Shown here piece by piece: positions 1 to 6,164 of a stretch of 6,247 nucleotides of DNA. Source of the stretch: an uncultured Oscillospiraceae bacterium (GTDB lineage Bacteria; Bacillota_A; Clostridia; Oscillospirales; Oscillospiraceae); NCBI GenBank assembly GCA_944386965.1, contig CALXDE010000138.1, forward strand, positions 1 through 6,247, written 5' to 3'. Numbering within the stretch: the first letter of the stretch is position 1; every line of letters starts with the position of its first letter. Both the position numbers and the translations under genes were made by a program. The notes under the pieces are model-generated. The model was not told the origin of the DNA, did not search any database, and worked only from the letters and a program-made list of their open reading frames with translations.

Positions 1-337
1 TATCGCGGGCCTTATGGGGGTATTTCTGGGCGGCGCGCTGTACCATGTGCCGGTGCTGATCGACGGGTTTATCTCCTCCGTGTCCGCCCTGGCGGCGGTG
101 CGGCTGTGTCCGGACGCCCTGGGCTACATGCTGGCCAGCCATGCCTCCAACGAGCCCGCCGGGAAGATGGTGCTGGAGGCACTGGGGCTGGAGCCCTTCC
201 TCTATGCCCGGATGTGCCTGGGGGAGGGGACCGGCGCGGTGGCTGTGATGCCCCTGCTGGACATGGCCCTGGCCCTGTACCGGGACATGTCCTCCTTCTC
301 GGATATCAACATCGACGCCTATGAGCACCTGACCTGA
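1..337 (+). CDS. cobT: CobT, nicotinate-nucleotide--dimethylbenzimidazole phosphoribosyltransferase (C-terminal part)
   Basis: The last 111 codons of a gene that begins before the window; the frame is already open at base 2 and stops with TGA at 335-337. CobT transfers the phosphoribosyl group of nicotinate mononucleotide to a lower-ligand base such as 5,6-dimethylbenzimidazole, giving the alpha-ribazole 5'-phosphate that CobS later uses. It is a cytosolic enzyme. The translated part matches the CobT C-terminal half: IAGLMGVFLGGA, then VPVLIDGFISSVSALAAVRLCP, then ASHASNEPAGK, then LGEGTGAVAVMPLLDMAL. The Glu of LGEGTGA (codon 224-226) corresponds to the catalytic base of the family. It ends two bases before cobU, consistent with co-transcription. 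The base actually used (DMB, adenine or a phenol) cannot be told from this fragment. Identification is firm; the N-terminus is unseen. Confidence 0.95.
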   Translation, partial: IAGLMGVFLGGALYHVPVLIDGFISSVSALAAVRLCPDALGYMLASHASNEPAGKMVLEALGLEPFLYARMCLGEGTGAVAVMPLLDMALALYRDMSSFSDINIDAYEHLT

Positions 338-339
338 CG

Positions 340-897
340 ATGTTTATTTATGTCAGCGGCGGCTCCGGCAGCGGCAAGTCCGCCTTTGCCGAGAGCCTGA
401 TCGTCCAGAGCGGCATAGAAAAGCGGGCCTATATCGCCACCATGGCCCCCTTCGGAGAGGAGGGGCGCAGGCGCATTGCCCGGCACCGGGCGCTGCGGGC
501 GGGGAAGGGGTTTACCACCTGCGAGCGGCAGCGGGATCTGGCAGGCATCGAGCTGTCCGCCGGGTGCGCGGCGCTGCTGGAGGACCTTACGAACCTCTTT
601 GCCAACGAGTGGTTCGGCACAGAGGAGGGGCGCGGGGACCCGGACGCCGCCGGGGAACAGGTCCTGGCGGGGCTGAAGGCTCTGCGGGCCCAGACGGCTC
701 TCACCGTGGTGGTGGGCAACGACCTCTTTTCCGACGGTATGGACTACGACGAGGAAACCCTCCGCTACCTCCGTGCCCTGGCGGAGGTTAACTGCGCCGC
801 CGCGGCCCTGGCCGACCAGGTGTACGAGGTGGTCTGCGGCATCCCAATTCGCCACAGAGGTGTTGGCCAAGAAAGCAAAGGAGCAGAGTGTCTATGA
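340..897 (+). CDS. cobU: CobU, adenosylcobinamide kinase / adenosylcobinamide-phosphate guanylyltransferase
   Basis: A 185-residue protein of normal length for the family. CobU phosphorylates adenosylcobinamide (salvage) and transfers GMP to adenosylcobinamide phosphate, giving the AdoCbi-GDP substrate of CobS. Visible motifs: Walker A GGSGSGKS at residues 7-14; YIATMAPF at 31-38; RIARHRALR at 45-53, whose His49 lines up with the conserved histidine that is guanylylated in the family; ALLEDLTNLFANEWF at 78-92 as the Walker B-like segment; and a C-terminal ADQVYEVVCGIP at 158-169. The usual V-T-N-E-V stretch reads VVGNDLFSDGMDYDEET (124-140), so Glu has become Asp and the VGMGIVP-like part differs. 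The ATG at 340 follows the cobT stop by two bases with no clear Shine-Dalgarno, suggesting coupling to cobT. The stop TGA at 895-897 overlaps the preferred cobS start. A second, shorter CobU-like gene lies just past cobS. Confidence 0.93.
   Translation: MFIYVSGGSGSGKSAFAESLIVQSGIEKRAYIATMAPFGEEGRRRIARHRALRAGKGFTTCERQRDLAGIELSAGCAALLEDLTNLFANEWFGTEEGRGDPDAAGEQVLAGLKALRAQTALTVVVGNDLFSDGMDYDEETLRYLRALAEVNCAAAALADQVYEVVCGIPIRHRGVGQESKGAECL
877..883 (+). promoter_or_regulatory. Ribosome binding site for cobS, bearing on its start
   Basis: AAAGGAG lies inside the 3' end of cobU. It is 10 bases before ATG 894 and only 4 bases before an in-frame GTG at 888. Neither spacing is ideal. ATG 894 is preferred because it forms an ATGA overlap with the cobU stop, the same arrangement as at the next junction. 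Confidence 0.6.
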
Positions 898-1658
898 GAT
901 CCGTCGTTATCGCCTTCGCCATGTACTCCAAGATCCCCATGCCCCACGTGGAGTGGGACAAGCGGTCCCTCAGCTGGGCCCTGTGCGCGTTTCCCCTGGT
1001 GGGCGTGGTGATCGGCGCGGCGCTGTACGGCTGGCTTTATCTGGCCGACCTGTTGGATCTCACAGCGCTGAAGGCCGCCGGGGCGGTGCTGATGCCCCTG
1101 GCCCTCTCCGGATGCATCCACCTGGACGGATTCTGTGACACCTGCGACGCCCTCTCCAGCCATCAGAGCCGGGAGCGGAAGCTGGAAATTCTGAAGGACA
1201 GCCATACCGGGGCCTTCGCCATCATCTGCTGCGGGCTCTATCTGCTCTTGTTTTACGCCCTCTGGCTGGAGACGGACACCGCCGGGGGGAGCGCCCTGGT
1301 CTTGGCTCTGGGGCCGGTGCTCAGCCGGAGCCTCTCGGGACTTGCGGGGGTGTCCTGGAAAAACGCCCGGGGCAGCGGCCTGCTGGCGACGTTCACCGAG
1401 CCGGTGGACGGAAGGCGGGCCCGGGCGGTGCTGTGTCTGCTGGCGCTCCTGTCGGCAGGCGCCATGGTAGTGGTGAGCCCCGTGGCGGGGGGCGCCGCGG
1501 CGCTGGGCGCCGCGCTGACGTTCCTCTACTACCGCGTGATGGCTTTCCGCCAGTTTGGCGGCATCACCGGGGACACGGAGGGATTTTTCCTTCAGATCTG
1601 TGAGTGCGCCATGGTGTTTTCAGTGCTCCTGGCGCAGAAAGTGGTGGAAGTGTTATGA
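894..1658 (+). CDS. cobS: CobS, adenosylcobinamide-GDP ribazoletransferase (cobalamin-5'-phosphate synthase)
   Basis: A 254-residue integral membrane enzyme that joins AdoCbi-GDP to alpha-ribazole (phosphate), closing the nucleotide loop and giving adenosylcobalamin (5'-phosphate). Family signatures are intact: N-terminal IAFAMYSKIPMP (residues 6-17); the acidic HLDGFCDTCDA at 76-86, a metal-binding type motif; ILKDSHTGAFA at 99-109; and FGGITGDTEGF at 221-231. Hydrophobic segments are visible around 32-52, 61-75, 107-124, 134-150, 178-213 and 236-248, as expected for a polytopic protein. The start is taken as ATG 894, overlapping the cobU stop as ATGA; GTG 888 would add two residues (M-S). 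The stop TGA at 1656-1658 overlaps the next start in the same ATGA fashion. The gene lies between a full-length and a short cobU-like gene, the full-length one making its substrate. The identification is secure; the exact start is less so. Confidence 0.94.
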   Translation: MRSVVIAFAMYSKIPMPHVEWDKRSLSWALCAFPLVGVVIGAALYGWLYLADLLDLTALKAAGAVLMPLALSGCIHLDGFCDTCDALSSHQSRERKLEILKDSHTGAFAIICCGLYLLLFYALWLETDTAGGSALVLALGPVLSRSLSGLAGVSWKNARGSGLLATFTEPVDGRRARAVLCLLALLSAGAMVVVSPVAGGAAALGAALTFLYYRVMAFRQFGGITGDTEGFFLQICECAMVFSVLLAQKVVEVL

Positions 1659-2023
1659 CGTTGATCATCGGCGGCGCGGGCCAGGGGAAACTGGCCTACG
1701 CCCTCGCCCAACTGCATATGGGGATGGATCAGGTGGCCCGGGCCCCGTCGGAGGGAAAGCCCGTCCTGGCGGGGCTGGAGGCCTGGCTGCGGGGAGAGAC
1801 GGACCCCATGCCCGCCTTGGAACGATTTCTGGAACGAAGGCCCCGCGCGGTCATCCTCTGCGACGAGGTGGGCAGCGGCGTGGTCCCCATGGACCGGGAG
1901 GACCGGGACTGGCGGGAGCGGGTGGGCCGCACCTGCTGTGCCCTGGCGGAGCTGGCGGACTGCGTCATCCGCCTGTACTGCGGCATCCCCAGCATCTTAA
2001 AAGGAGAACCGGAATGGAACTGA
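1655..2023 (+). CDS. Compact CobU-like P-loop protein (second CobU paralog)
   Basis: A 122-residue protein, about two thirds of CobU length. It opens with LIIGGAGQGKLAYA: the P-loop GGAGQGKL (residues 6-13) has Leu at the position where Walker A needs Ser/Thr. The C-terminal part is clearly CobU-like: VILCDEVGSGVVPMDREDRD (66-85), then WRERVGRTCCALAELADCVIRLYCGIP (86-112), matching the family's TNEVGxGIVP ... GRxNxxLAxxADxVxxVVxGI pattern. The middle, which in CobU carries RIxxHRxxR and the guanylylated histidine, is missing, with roughly 55 residues between the motifs instead of about 110. It may be a kinase-only or regulatory CobU relative, or an inactive partner of CobU; I infer no proven activity. 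Start ATG 1655 overlaps the cobS stop (ATGA). The open frame continues upstream to ATG 1604, but that stretch lies inside cobS and does not resemble CobU. The last 10 bases overlap the next gene. I recall compact CobU-like proteins in Clostridia, usually annotated as CobU, but cannot check this here. Confidence 0.85.
   Translation: MTLIIGGAGQGKLAYALAQLHMGMDQVARAPSEGKPVLAGLEAWLRGETDPMPALERFLERRPRAVILCDEVGSGVVPMDREDRDWRERVGRTCCALAELADCVIRLYCGIPSILKGEPEWN
2001..2006 (+). promoter_or_regulatory. Ribosome binding site setting the cobC start
   Basis: AAGGAG sits 7 bases before ATG 2014. This fixes the phosphatase start within a frame that stays open upstream into cobS. The site lies within the 3' end of the short cobU-like gene, so the two are probably translated in coupled fashion. 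Confidence 0.75.
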
Positions 2024-2607
2024 TCCTGATTCGGCACGGTACTACCCAGGGCAACAAGGAGCGGCGCTTCATCGGCGTGCTGGATGTGCCCCTGGCGACA
2101 GAGGGGGAGGAGCTGGCCCGCCGTGTGGCGCCCACCCTGCCGGCGGTGGACCATGTCTACCGCAGCCCCCTGACGCGCTGCGCCCAGACGGCGGAATTGC
2201 TGTGGCCGGAGGCGGAGGAAACCGTCATCCCGCAGCTGCGGGAGACGGATTTCGGCCCCTTCGAGGGGAAGAACCACGAGGAGCTCAAGGACGACCCGCT
2301 CTACCAGCAGTGGATCTCCGCGGCGGACTTCGCCAAGATCCCGGTGGGGGAGAGCGCGGAGGACGCGGTGGAGCGGGCCGGGGAGGGCCTGGAGATCCTC
2401 CTCTCGGACGCGAAAGAGCACGGCTATGAGCGCGTGGGCGTGGTGAGCCACGGCGGCACGCTGATGGGCTTGCTCTGGCGCTTTGGCCGGCCAGAGCGGG
2501 AGTATTACGACTGGATGTGCCCCAACTGCGGGGGCTACCGGGCGCTGGTCCACGAGGACCCGCTGACCCTGGAGATTCTGGAGCCGATGGGGGGTGGCGG
2601 GCAGTGA
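2014..2607 (+). CDS. cobC: Histidine phosphatase family protein, probable alpha-ribazole phosphatase CobC
   Basis: A 197-residue phosphoglycerate-mutase-like phosphatase. In this context it most likely removes the 5'-phosphate from alpha-ribazole phosphate or from adenosylcobalamin 5'-phosphate, the last step of nucleotide-loop assembly. Catalytic pieces are all present: LIRHGTT (residues 5-11) with the phospho-accepting His8 and Arg7; VYRSPLTRCAQTAELL (48-63) supplying the second Arg; LRETDFGPFEGK (75-86) with the acidic residues; and VVSHGGTLMG (143-152) with the second His, His146. Near the end is DWMCPNCGGYRAL (166-178), a CxxC pair whose role, if any, is unknown. The start follows AAGGAG by 7 bases and overlaps the previous gene by 10 bases; the stop shares one base with the cbiB start. 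The fold is certain. The alpha-ribazole substrate is inferred from the operon, since sequence alone does not separate CobC from other members of this family. Confidence 0.9.
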   Translation: MELILIRHGTTQGNKERRFIGVLDVPLATEGEELARRVAPTLPAVDHVYRSPLTRCAQTAELLWPEAEETVIPQLRETDFGPFEGKNHEELKDDPLYQQWISAADFAKIPVGESAEDAVERAGEGLEILLSDAKEHGYERVGVVSHGGTLMGLLWRFGRPEREYYDWMCPNCGGYRALVHEDPLTLEILEPMGGGGQ

Positions 2608-3572
2608 TGGAGCAATTCATGGCCCTGCTGGCGGGCTGTCTGCTGGATGTGATCCTGGGGGACCCCCACTGGGCCCCCCACCCGGTGCGGGCCATCGGAG
2701 CCCTGATCGCGGGGCTGGAAAAGCTGCTGCGCCGCCTGTTTCCGGAGACGCCCCGGGGAGAGCGGGCGGCGGGATTGGTTTTGGTGGTGCTGGTGCTGGG
2801 GATCTCCACGGGGGTCACGGTGGGAATCCTGCTCCTGTGCTCTCTGGTGAGCCTGTGGCTTCGCCTTGCTGTGGAGATCGTTCTCTCCTACCAGTGTCTG
2901 GCGGCCAGATCCCTCCGGGATGAGAGCATGAAGGTTTACCGCTCCCTGAAGACCGGCACCCTCCAGGAGGCCCGGCACGCGGTATCCATGATCGTGGGCC
3001 GGGACACGGAGCGCCTGGATGAGACAGGGGTGGCCAAGGCCGCGGTGGAGACGGTGGCGGAGAACGCCTCCGACGGGGTCATCGCCCCGCTGATTTTCCT
3101 GGCTATCGGCGGCGCGCCCCTGGGGATCTTCTACAAGGCAGCCAACACCATGGACTCCATGGTGGGCTATCAAAACGACCGCTACCGCTACTTTGGCACC
3201 TGCGCGGCCAGATGGGACGACGTGCTGAACTTCATCCCCGCCCGGCTCGCCGGGGCCCTCATGTGTCTGGCAGCGCCCCTGGTGGGCCAGAGCGGGCGAA
3301 ACGCCTGGCGGATCTTCCGCCGGGACCGCTTCAACCACAAGTCCCCCAACTCCGCCCACACCGAGGCCGCCGCGGCCGGGGCCCTTCGAGTGCAGCTGGC
3401 GGGGAGCAGCTACTACTTTGGAAAACTGGTGGAGAAGCCCACCATTGGCGACGACCTGCGGCCTGTGGAGGCGGAGGACATCCGCCGGGCCAACCGCCTG
3501 ATGTTTGCCACCGCCTTTTTGTCTCTGGCGCTGGTCTGCATCCCCTATCTGATCCTCTGGCTGGCCGTTTAG
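2607..3572 (+). CDS. cbiB: CbiB, adenosylcobinamide-phosphate synthase
   Basis: A 321-residue membrane protein (called CobD in Pseudomonas nomenclature) that attaches (R)-1-amino-2-propanol phosphate, made by CobD, to the propionate side chain of adenosylcobyric acid, giving adenosylcobinamide phosphate. Family signatures are clear: LLDVILGDPHWAPHPVRAIG (residues 12-31); IVGRDTERLDETGVAKAAVE then TVAENASDGVIAPL (129-162); NTMDSMVGYQNDRYRYFGT (180-198); ARWDDVLNFIPARLAG (201-216); and SPNSAHTEAAAAGALRVQL (246-264). Likely membrane spans lie near 1-17, 54-92, 157-175, 208-226 and 298-320. The start ATG 2607 shares its A with the cobC stop (TGATG). The open frame reaches back further, but only as a shadow over cobC. 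No strong Shine-Dalgarno precedes it, only a G-rich run, consistent with re-initiation after cobC. Length and motifs look intact. Confidence 0.96.
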   Translation: MEQFMALLAGCLLDVILGDPHWAPHPVRAIGALIAGLEKLLRRLFPETPRGERAAGLVLVVLVLGISTGVTVGILLLCSLVSLWLRLAVEIVLSYQCLAARSLRDESMKVYRSLKTGTLQEARHAVSMIVGRDTERLDETGVAKAAVETVAENASDGVIAPLIFLAIGGAPLGIFYKAANTMDSMVGYQNDRYRYFGTCAARWDDVLNFIPARLAGALMCLAAPLVGQSGRNAWRIFRRDRFNHKSPNSAHTEAAAAGALRVQLAGSSYYFGKLVEKPTIGDDLRPVEAEDIRRANRLMFATAFLSLALVCIPYLILWLAV

Positions 3573-3623
3573 CGGTCCGGCGGAGAGAACGCTTTATCTG
3601 TCAATTACAAGGAGGAATTCCCC
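3573..3623 (+). other. 51-base intergenic gap between cbiB and cobD
   Basis: The only gap of any size in the window. It holds a strong ribosome binding site, AAGGAGG at 3609-3615, 8 bases before the TTG start at 3624. The site overlaps an imperfect palindrome centred on GGAATTCC (3614-3621; about 3610-3625 with one mismatch and a G-T pair). I see no convincing terminator (no GC hairpin followed by a T run), no cobalamin riboswitch B12-box and no clear -35/-10 pair, although a weak internal promoter cannot be excluded. Confidence 0.7.
3609..3615 (+). promoter_or_regulatory. Strong ribosome binding site for cobD with TTG start
   Basis: AAGGAGG, near-perfect complement to the 16S rRNA 3' end, 8 bases before TTG 3624. 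It decides that start: the next in-frame ATG (codon 28) lies inside conserved sequence after SANLHPLG. Unlike most genes here, cobD therefore seems able to initiate independently of its neighbour. Confidence 0.85.
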
Positions 3624-4658
3624 TTGCCTACTTACACCCACGGCGGCGACGTCTGGACCCACAGCGGCGTTCTGGACTTCTCCGCCAACCTCCACCCCCT
3701 GGGGATGCCGCCCCAGGTGGCCCAGGCCGCCGGAGACGCTGTGGCGGACGCTGTCCACTACCCCGACCCCCTGTGCAGAGCCCTGCGTACCGCCATTGCG
3801 GCGCGGGACGGCGCAGAGCCAGAGCAGGTGATCTGCGGCAGCGGCGCGGCGGACCTGATCTTCCGCCTGTGCCTGACCTTAAAGCCCAAGCGGGCCCTGG
3901 TGACAGCTCCGACTTTCTCGGAGTACGAACAGGCCCTCCACCTCTCCGGCTGCGCGGTGGAGCGCTTCACCCTCTCACCGGAGGGAAGCTTCGATCTGGA
4001 TGCCGCCATTCTGGACGCGATTGCGCCGGGGATGGACCTGGTCTTTCTCTGCACACCCAACAATCCCACCGGGCGGCTCATTGCCCCCTCGCTGCTGGAA
4101 GAGATTCTCCGCCGCTGCGGAGAGGTTGGCGCCCGGCTGGTGCTGGACGAGTGCTTTGTTGAATTGACGGACGGGGAGAATATGGCCCGGGCGGTGGGGG
4201 AGAACCCCAATCTTTTCCTGCTGCGGGCCTTCACCAAGACCTACGCCATGCCGGGGCTTCGCCTGGGGTACGGGCTGTGCTCCGACAGAGAACTGCTGGA
4301 GCGGCTGTATGCCGCCGCCCAGCCCTGGAGCGTGTCCAACGTGGCCCAGGCCGCCGGCATCGCCGCCTGCGCCTGCCGGGACTGGCCGGAGCGGGGGCGG
4401 GAGATTCTCCGCGTCCAGCGGCCAAGGCTCCTGGAGGACCTGCGTGCGCTGGGCTGTGCCGCCTGGGAGGGACAGGCCAACTACCTGCTGTTCCAGGCGA
4501 GGGGCATAGAGGATTTGAAGGAGCGGCTGCTGGAACGGAATATCCTGATCCGCTCCTGTGCCAATTACCACGGCCTGGGGCCGGACTTCTACCGGGTCTG
4601 CGTCCGCCGGGAGGAAGAGAACAAGCAGCTGATTCAAGCCATGCGGGAGGTGCTGTGA
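3624..4658 (+). CDS. cobD: CobD, L-threonine-O-3-phosphate decarboxylase (PLP-dependent)
   Basis: A 344-residue class I/II aminotransferase-fold enzyme that decarboxylates L-threonine phosphate to (R)-1-amino-2-propanol O-2-phosphate, the linker that CbiB attaches. It is the Salmonella-type CobD, not Pseudomonas CobD. Visible: [13 protein letters not shown] near the N-terminus (17-29); [15 protein letters not shown] (46-60); [20 protein letters not shown] (71-90); [10 protein letters not shown] (141-150) with PLP-contacting Asn147; LVLDECFVE (172-180) with Asp175 for the pyridine nitrogen; [18 protein letters not shown] (200-217) with Lys205 as Schiff-base lysine; and [12 protein letters not shown] (307-318), nearly identical to the diagnostic [12 protein letters not shown] that I recall from Salmonella CobD and that separates it from histidinol-phosphate aminotransferases. 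FYRVCVR (322-328) supplies the likely carboxylate-binding Arg324. It starts at TTG behind a strong ribosome binding site and ends one base before cbiP. The threonine kinase that supplies its substrate is not in view. Confidence 0.95.
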   Translation: MPTYTHGGDVWTHSGVLDFSANLHPLGMPPQVAQAAGDAVADAVHYPDPLCRALRTAIAARDGAEPEQVICGSGAADLIFRLCLTLKPKRALVTAPTFSEYEQALHLSGCAVERFTLSPEGSFDLDAAILDAIAPGMDLVFLCTPNNPTGRLIAPSLLEEILRRCGEVGARLVLDECFVELTDGENMARAVGENPNLFLLRAFTKTYAMPGLRLGYGLCSDRELLERLYAAAQPWSVSNVAQAAGIAACACRDWPERGREILRVQRPRLLEDLRALGCAAWEGQANYLLFQARGIEDLKERLLERNILIRSCANYHGLGPDFYRVCVRREEENKQLIQAMREVL

Positions 4659-4659
4659 A

Positions 4660-6162
4660 ATGGCGAAAGCAATCATGATCCAGGGGACGGCGTCCAACGC
4701 CGGAAAGAGCCTCCTGTGCGCGGGTCTGTGCCGCATTTTTGCCCAGGACGGCTACAAGGTGGCCCCCTTCAAGAGCCAGAACATGGACCTCAACTCCGCC
4801 ATCACCGCCGATGGCTTTGAGATGGGCCGGGCCCAGGTGGTCCAGGCCCAGGCCGCCGGAATCGAGCCCTCTGTGGATATGAACCCGATCCTTCTCAAGC
4901 CCACCAGCAACGTGGGCAGCCAGGTGATCGTCTGCGGCGTACCCAGGGCGACTATGGGGGCGGCGGACTATTATCGCTATAAAAAGGAGCTCCTGCCGGA
5001 CATCTTGGCCGCCTATCGCCGGCTGGACGAGGCCAATGACATCATTGTCATCGAGGGCGCCGGCTCCCCGGCGGAGATCAACCTGAAAGAGGAAGACTTC
5101 GTCAACATGGGCATGGCCAAACTGGCGGACGCCCCGGTGCTCCTGGCCGGGGACATTGACCGGGGCGGCGTGTTCGCCTCCCTGTACGGGACGGTGAAGC
5201 TCCTGGAGCCGGAGGAACAGGACCGCATCAAGGGCCTGCTCATCAACAAGTTCCGGGGGGACGTGGAGATCCTGCGCCCGGGCCTGAAGCAGCTGGAGGA
5301 TCTGACCGGAAAGCCCGTGTTGGGAGTGATCCCCATGCTGGATGTGGATGTGGACGACGAGGATTCCCTGTCCACCCGCCTGGAGCGGGGGAGCAAGGTG
5401 GGCCTCATTGACATCGCTGTGGTGCGCCTGCCCCGGCTCTCCAACTTCACCGACTTCAACCCCCTGGAGCGCATGGAGCAGGTCACCGTCCGCTATGTCC
5501 GGGACCCTCGGGAGCTGGGAAAGGCGGACCTGGTGATCCTGCCGGGGACCAAAAATACCATGGACGACCTCCGCTGGCTCCGGGAGAGCGGCATGGAGGC
5601 CAGCATCCTGAAATACGCGGAGCGTGGCGGCGCGGTCCTGGGGATCTGCGGCGGCTACCAGATGCTGGGCCGGGAGGTGTCCGACCCGGACCATGTGGAG
5701 GGCGGCGGCACCCTGCGGGGGCTGGGGCTGCTGCCCCAGCGCACGGTGTTTCTGGGAGAGAAGACCCGGACCCAGGTCACCGGCGCCTTCACTGCCAGCC
5801 AGGGGATCTTTTCTGCGATGAAGGGGATTTCCTTTACAGGGTATGAGATTCATATGGGCGAGACAACTCTGGACCCGGACGCCTCCCCCATCCTGGCCCT
5901 GGAGGACCAGAACGGCGTCCGCAAGGTCGACGGACTGGCGGCGGGGAACATCATGGGGTGCTATATCCACGGAATCTTCGACAAGGGCGAGTGCGCCGCG
6001 GCCCTGGTCAACTGCCTGCTCAGGGCAAAGGGCCTCACGGCGGAAACCGCCGCCATCGACTGGGCGGATTACGCCCAGCAGCAGTACGACAAGCTGGCGG
6101 ATGGGCTGCGCGCTGCCCTGGATATGGACCGGATCTACCGGATTCTCAACAAGGAGGAGTGA
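4660..6162 (+). CDS. cbiP: CbiP/CobQ, adenosylcobyric acid synthase (glutamine-hydrolysing)
   Basis: A 500-residue, full-length enzyme that amidates the b, d, e and g side chains of adenosylcobyrinic acid a,c-diamide, using glutamine and ATP, to give adenosylcobyric acid. The N-terminal ATP-dependent synthase domain (about 1-240) has [20 protein letters not shown] (7-26), a P-loop variant; [12 protein letters not shown] (35-46); [20 protein letters not shown] (54-73); [15 protein letters not shown] (75-89); [12 protein letters not shown] (131-142); [16 protein letters not shown] (163-178); and INKFRGD (195-201). The C-terminal glutamine amidotransferase domain (about 250-450) has [12 protein letters not shown] (293-304), [13 protein letters not shown] (327-339) with the glutaminase nucleophile Cys330, YEIHMGET (395-402), and CYIHGIFD (434-441) with His437. 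It ends in the usual MDRIYRIL. The start ATG 4660 has GGGAGG 9 bases upstream, inside the end of cobD. As I remember the family, position 43 is usually Ala (QNMALNS); here it is Asp. Confidence 0.97.
   Translation: MAKAIMIQGTASNAGKSLLCAGLCRIFAQDGYKVAPFKSQNMDLNSAITADGFEMGRAQVVQAQAAGIEPSVDMNPILLKPTSNVGSQVIVCGVPRATMGAADYYRYKKELLPDILAAYRRLDEANDIIVIEGAGSPAEINLKEEDFVNMGMAKLADAPVLLAGDIDRGGVFASLYGTVKLLEPEEQDRIKGLLINKFRGDVEILRPGLKQLEDLTGKPVLGVIPMLDVDVDDEDSLSTRLERGSKVGLIDIAVVRLPRLSNFTDFNPLERMEQVTVRYVRDPRELGKADLVILPGTKNTMDDLRWLRESGMEASILKYAERGGAVLGICGGYQMLGREVSDPDHVEGGGTLRGLGLLPQRTVFLGEKTRTQVTGAFTASQGIFSAMKGISFTGYEIHMGETTLDPDASPILALEDQNGVRKVDGLAAGNIMGCYIHGIFDKGECAAALVNCLLRAKGLTAETAAIDWADYAQQQYDKLADGLRAALDMDRIYRILNKEE
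6151..6157 (+). promoter_or_regulatory. Ribosome binding site for cbiC
   Basis: AAGGAGG within the last codons of cbiP, 7 bases before ATG 6165. This is ideal spacing, and it supports a true gene start even though only 27 codons are visible. Confidence 0.8.
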
Positions 6163-6164
6163 CC

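Noticed and set aside
840..897. Possible frameshift at the cobU C-terminus, where the tail after VVCGIP looks unlike typical CobU
   Set aside because: The core CobU fold ends at about VVCGIP and tails are variable. The total length (185 residues) is normal, and the stop overlaps the cobS start neatly, so no frameshift is needed.
1604..1654. Longer start (ATG 1604) for the short CobU-like protein
   Set aside because: The added 17 residues lie inside cobS and do not resemble CobU. The P-loop normally sits at the extreme N-terminus, and ATG 1655 forms the ATGA overlap with the cobS stop.
1555..2013. Upstream extension of the cobC frame, suggesting a fusion protein
   Set aside because: The extension covers cobS and the short cobU-like gene in another frame and is Arg/Gly/Pro rich. 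The RHG motif begins right after ATG 2014, which has a good ribosome binding site.
3573..3608. Possible terminator or cobalamin riboswitch in the cbiB-cobD gap
   Set aside because: The stretch is too short for a cobalamin riboswitch and has no B12-box. The small CCG/CGG repeats are not followed by a T run, so a terminator is not supported.
3212..4162. A 316-codon plus-strand open frame across the cbiB-cobD junction
   Set aside because: It is out of frame with two well-supported genes. The translation is Arg/Pro/Gly rich with no recognisable motif, so it is a shadow frame.
4231..5970. A 579-codon open frame on the minus strand
   Set aside because: It lies antisense to cobD and cbiP, both with intact family motifs. 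Its translation is low-complexity (Gly, Ala, His, Arg, Pro rich), as expected for a shadow frame in high-GC coding DNA, and it spans two unrelated genes.
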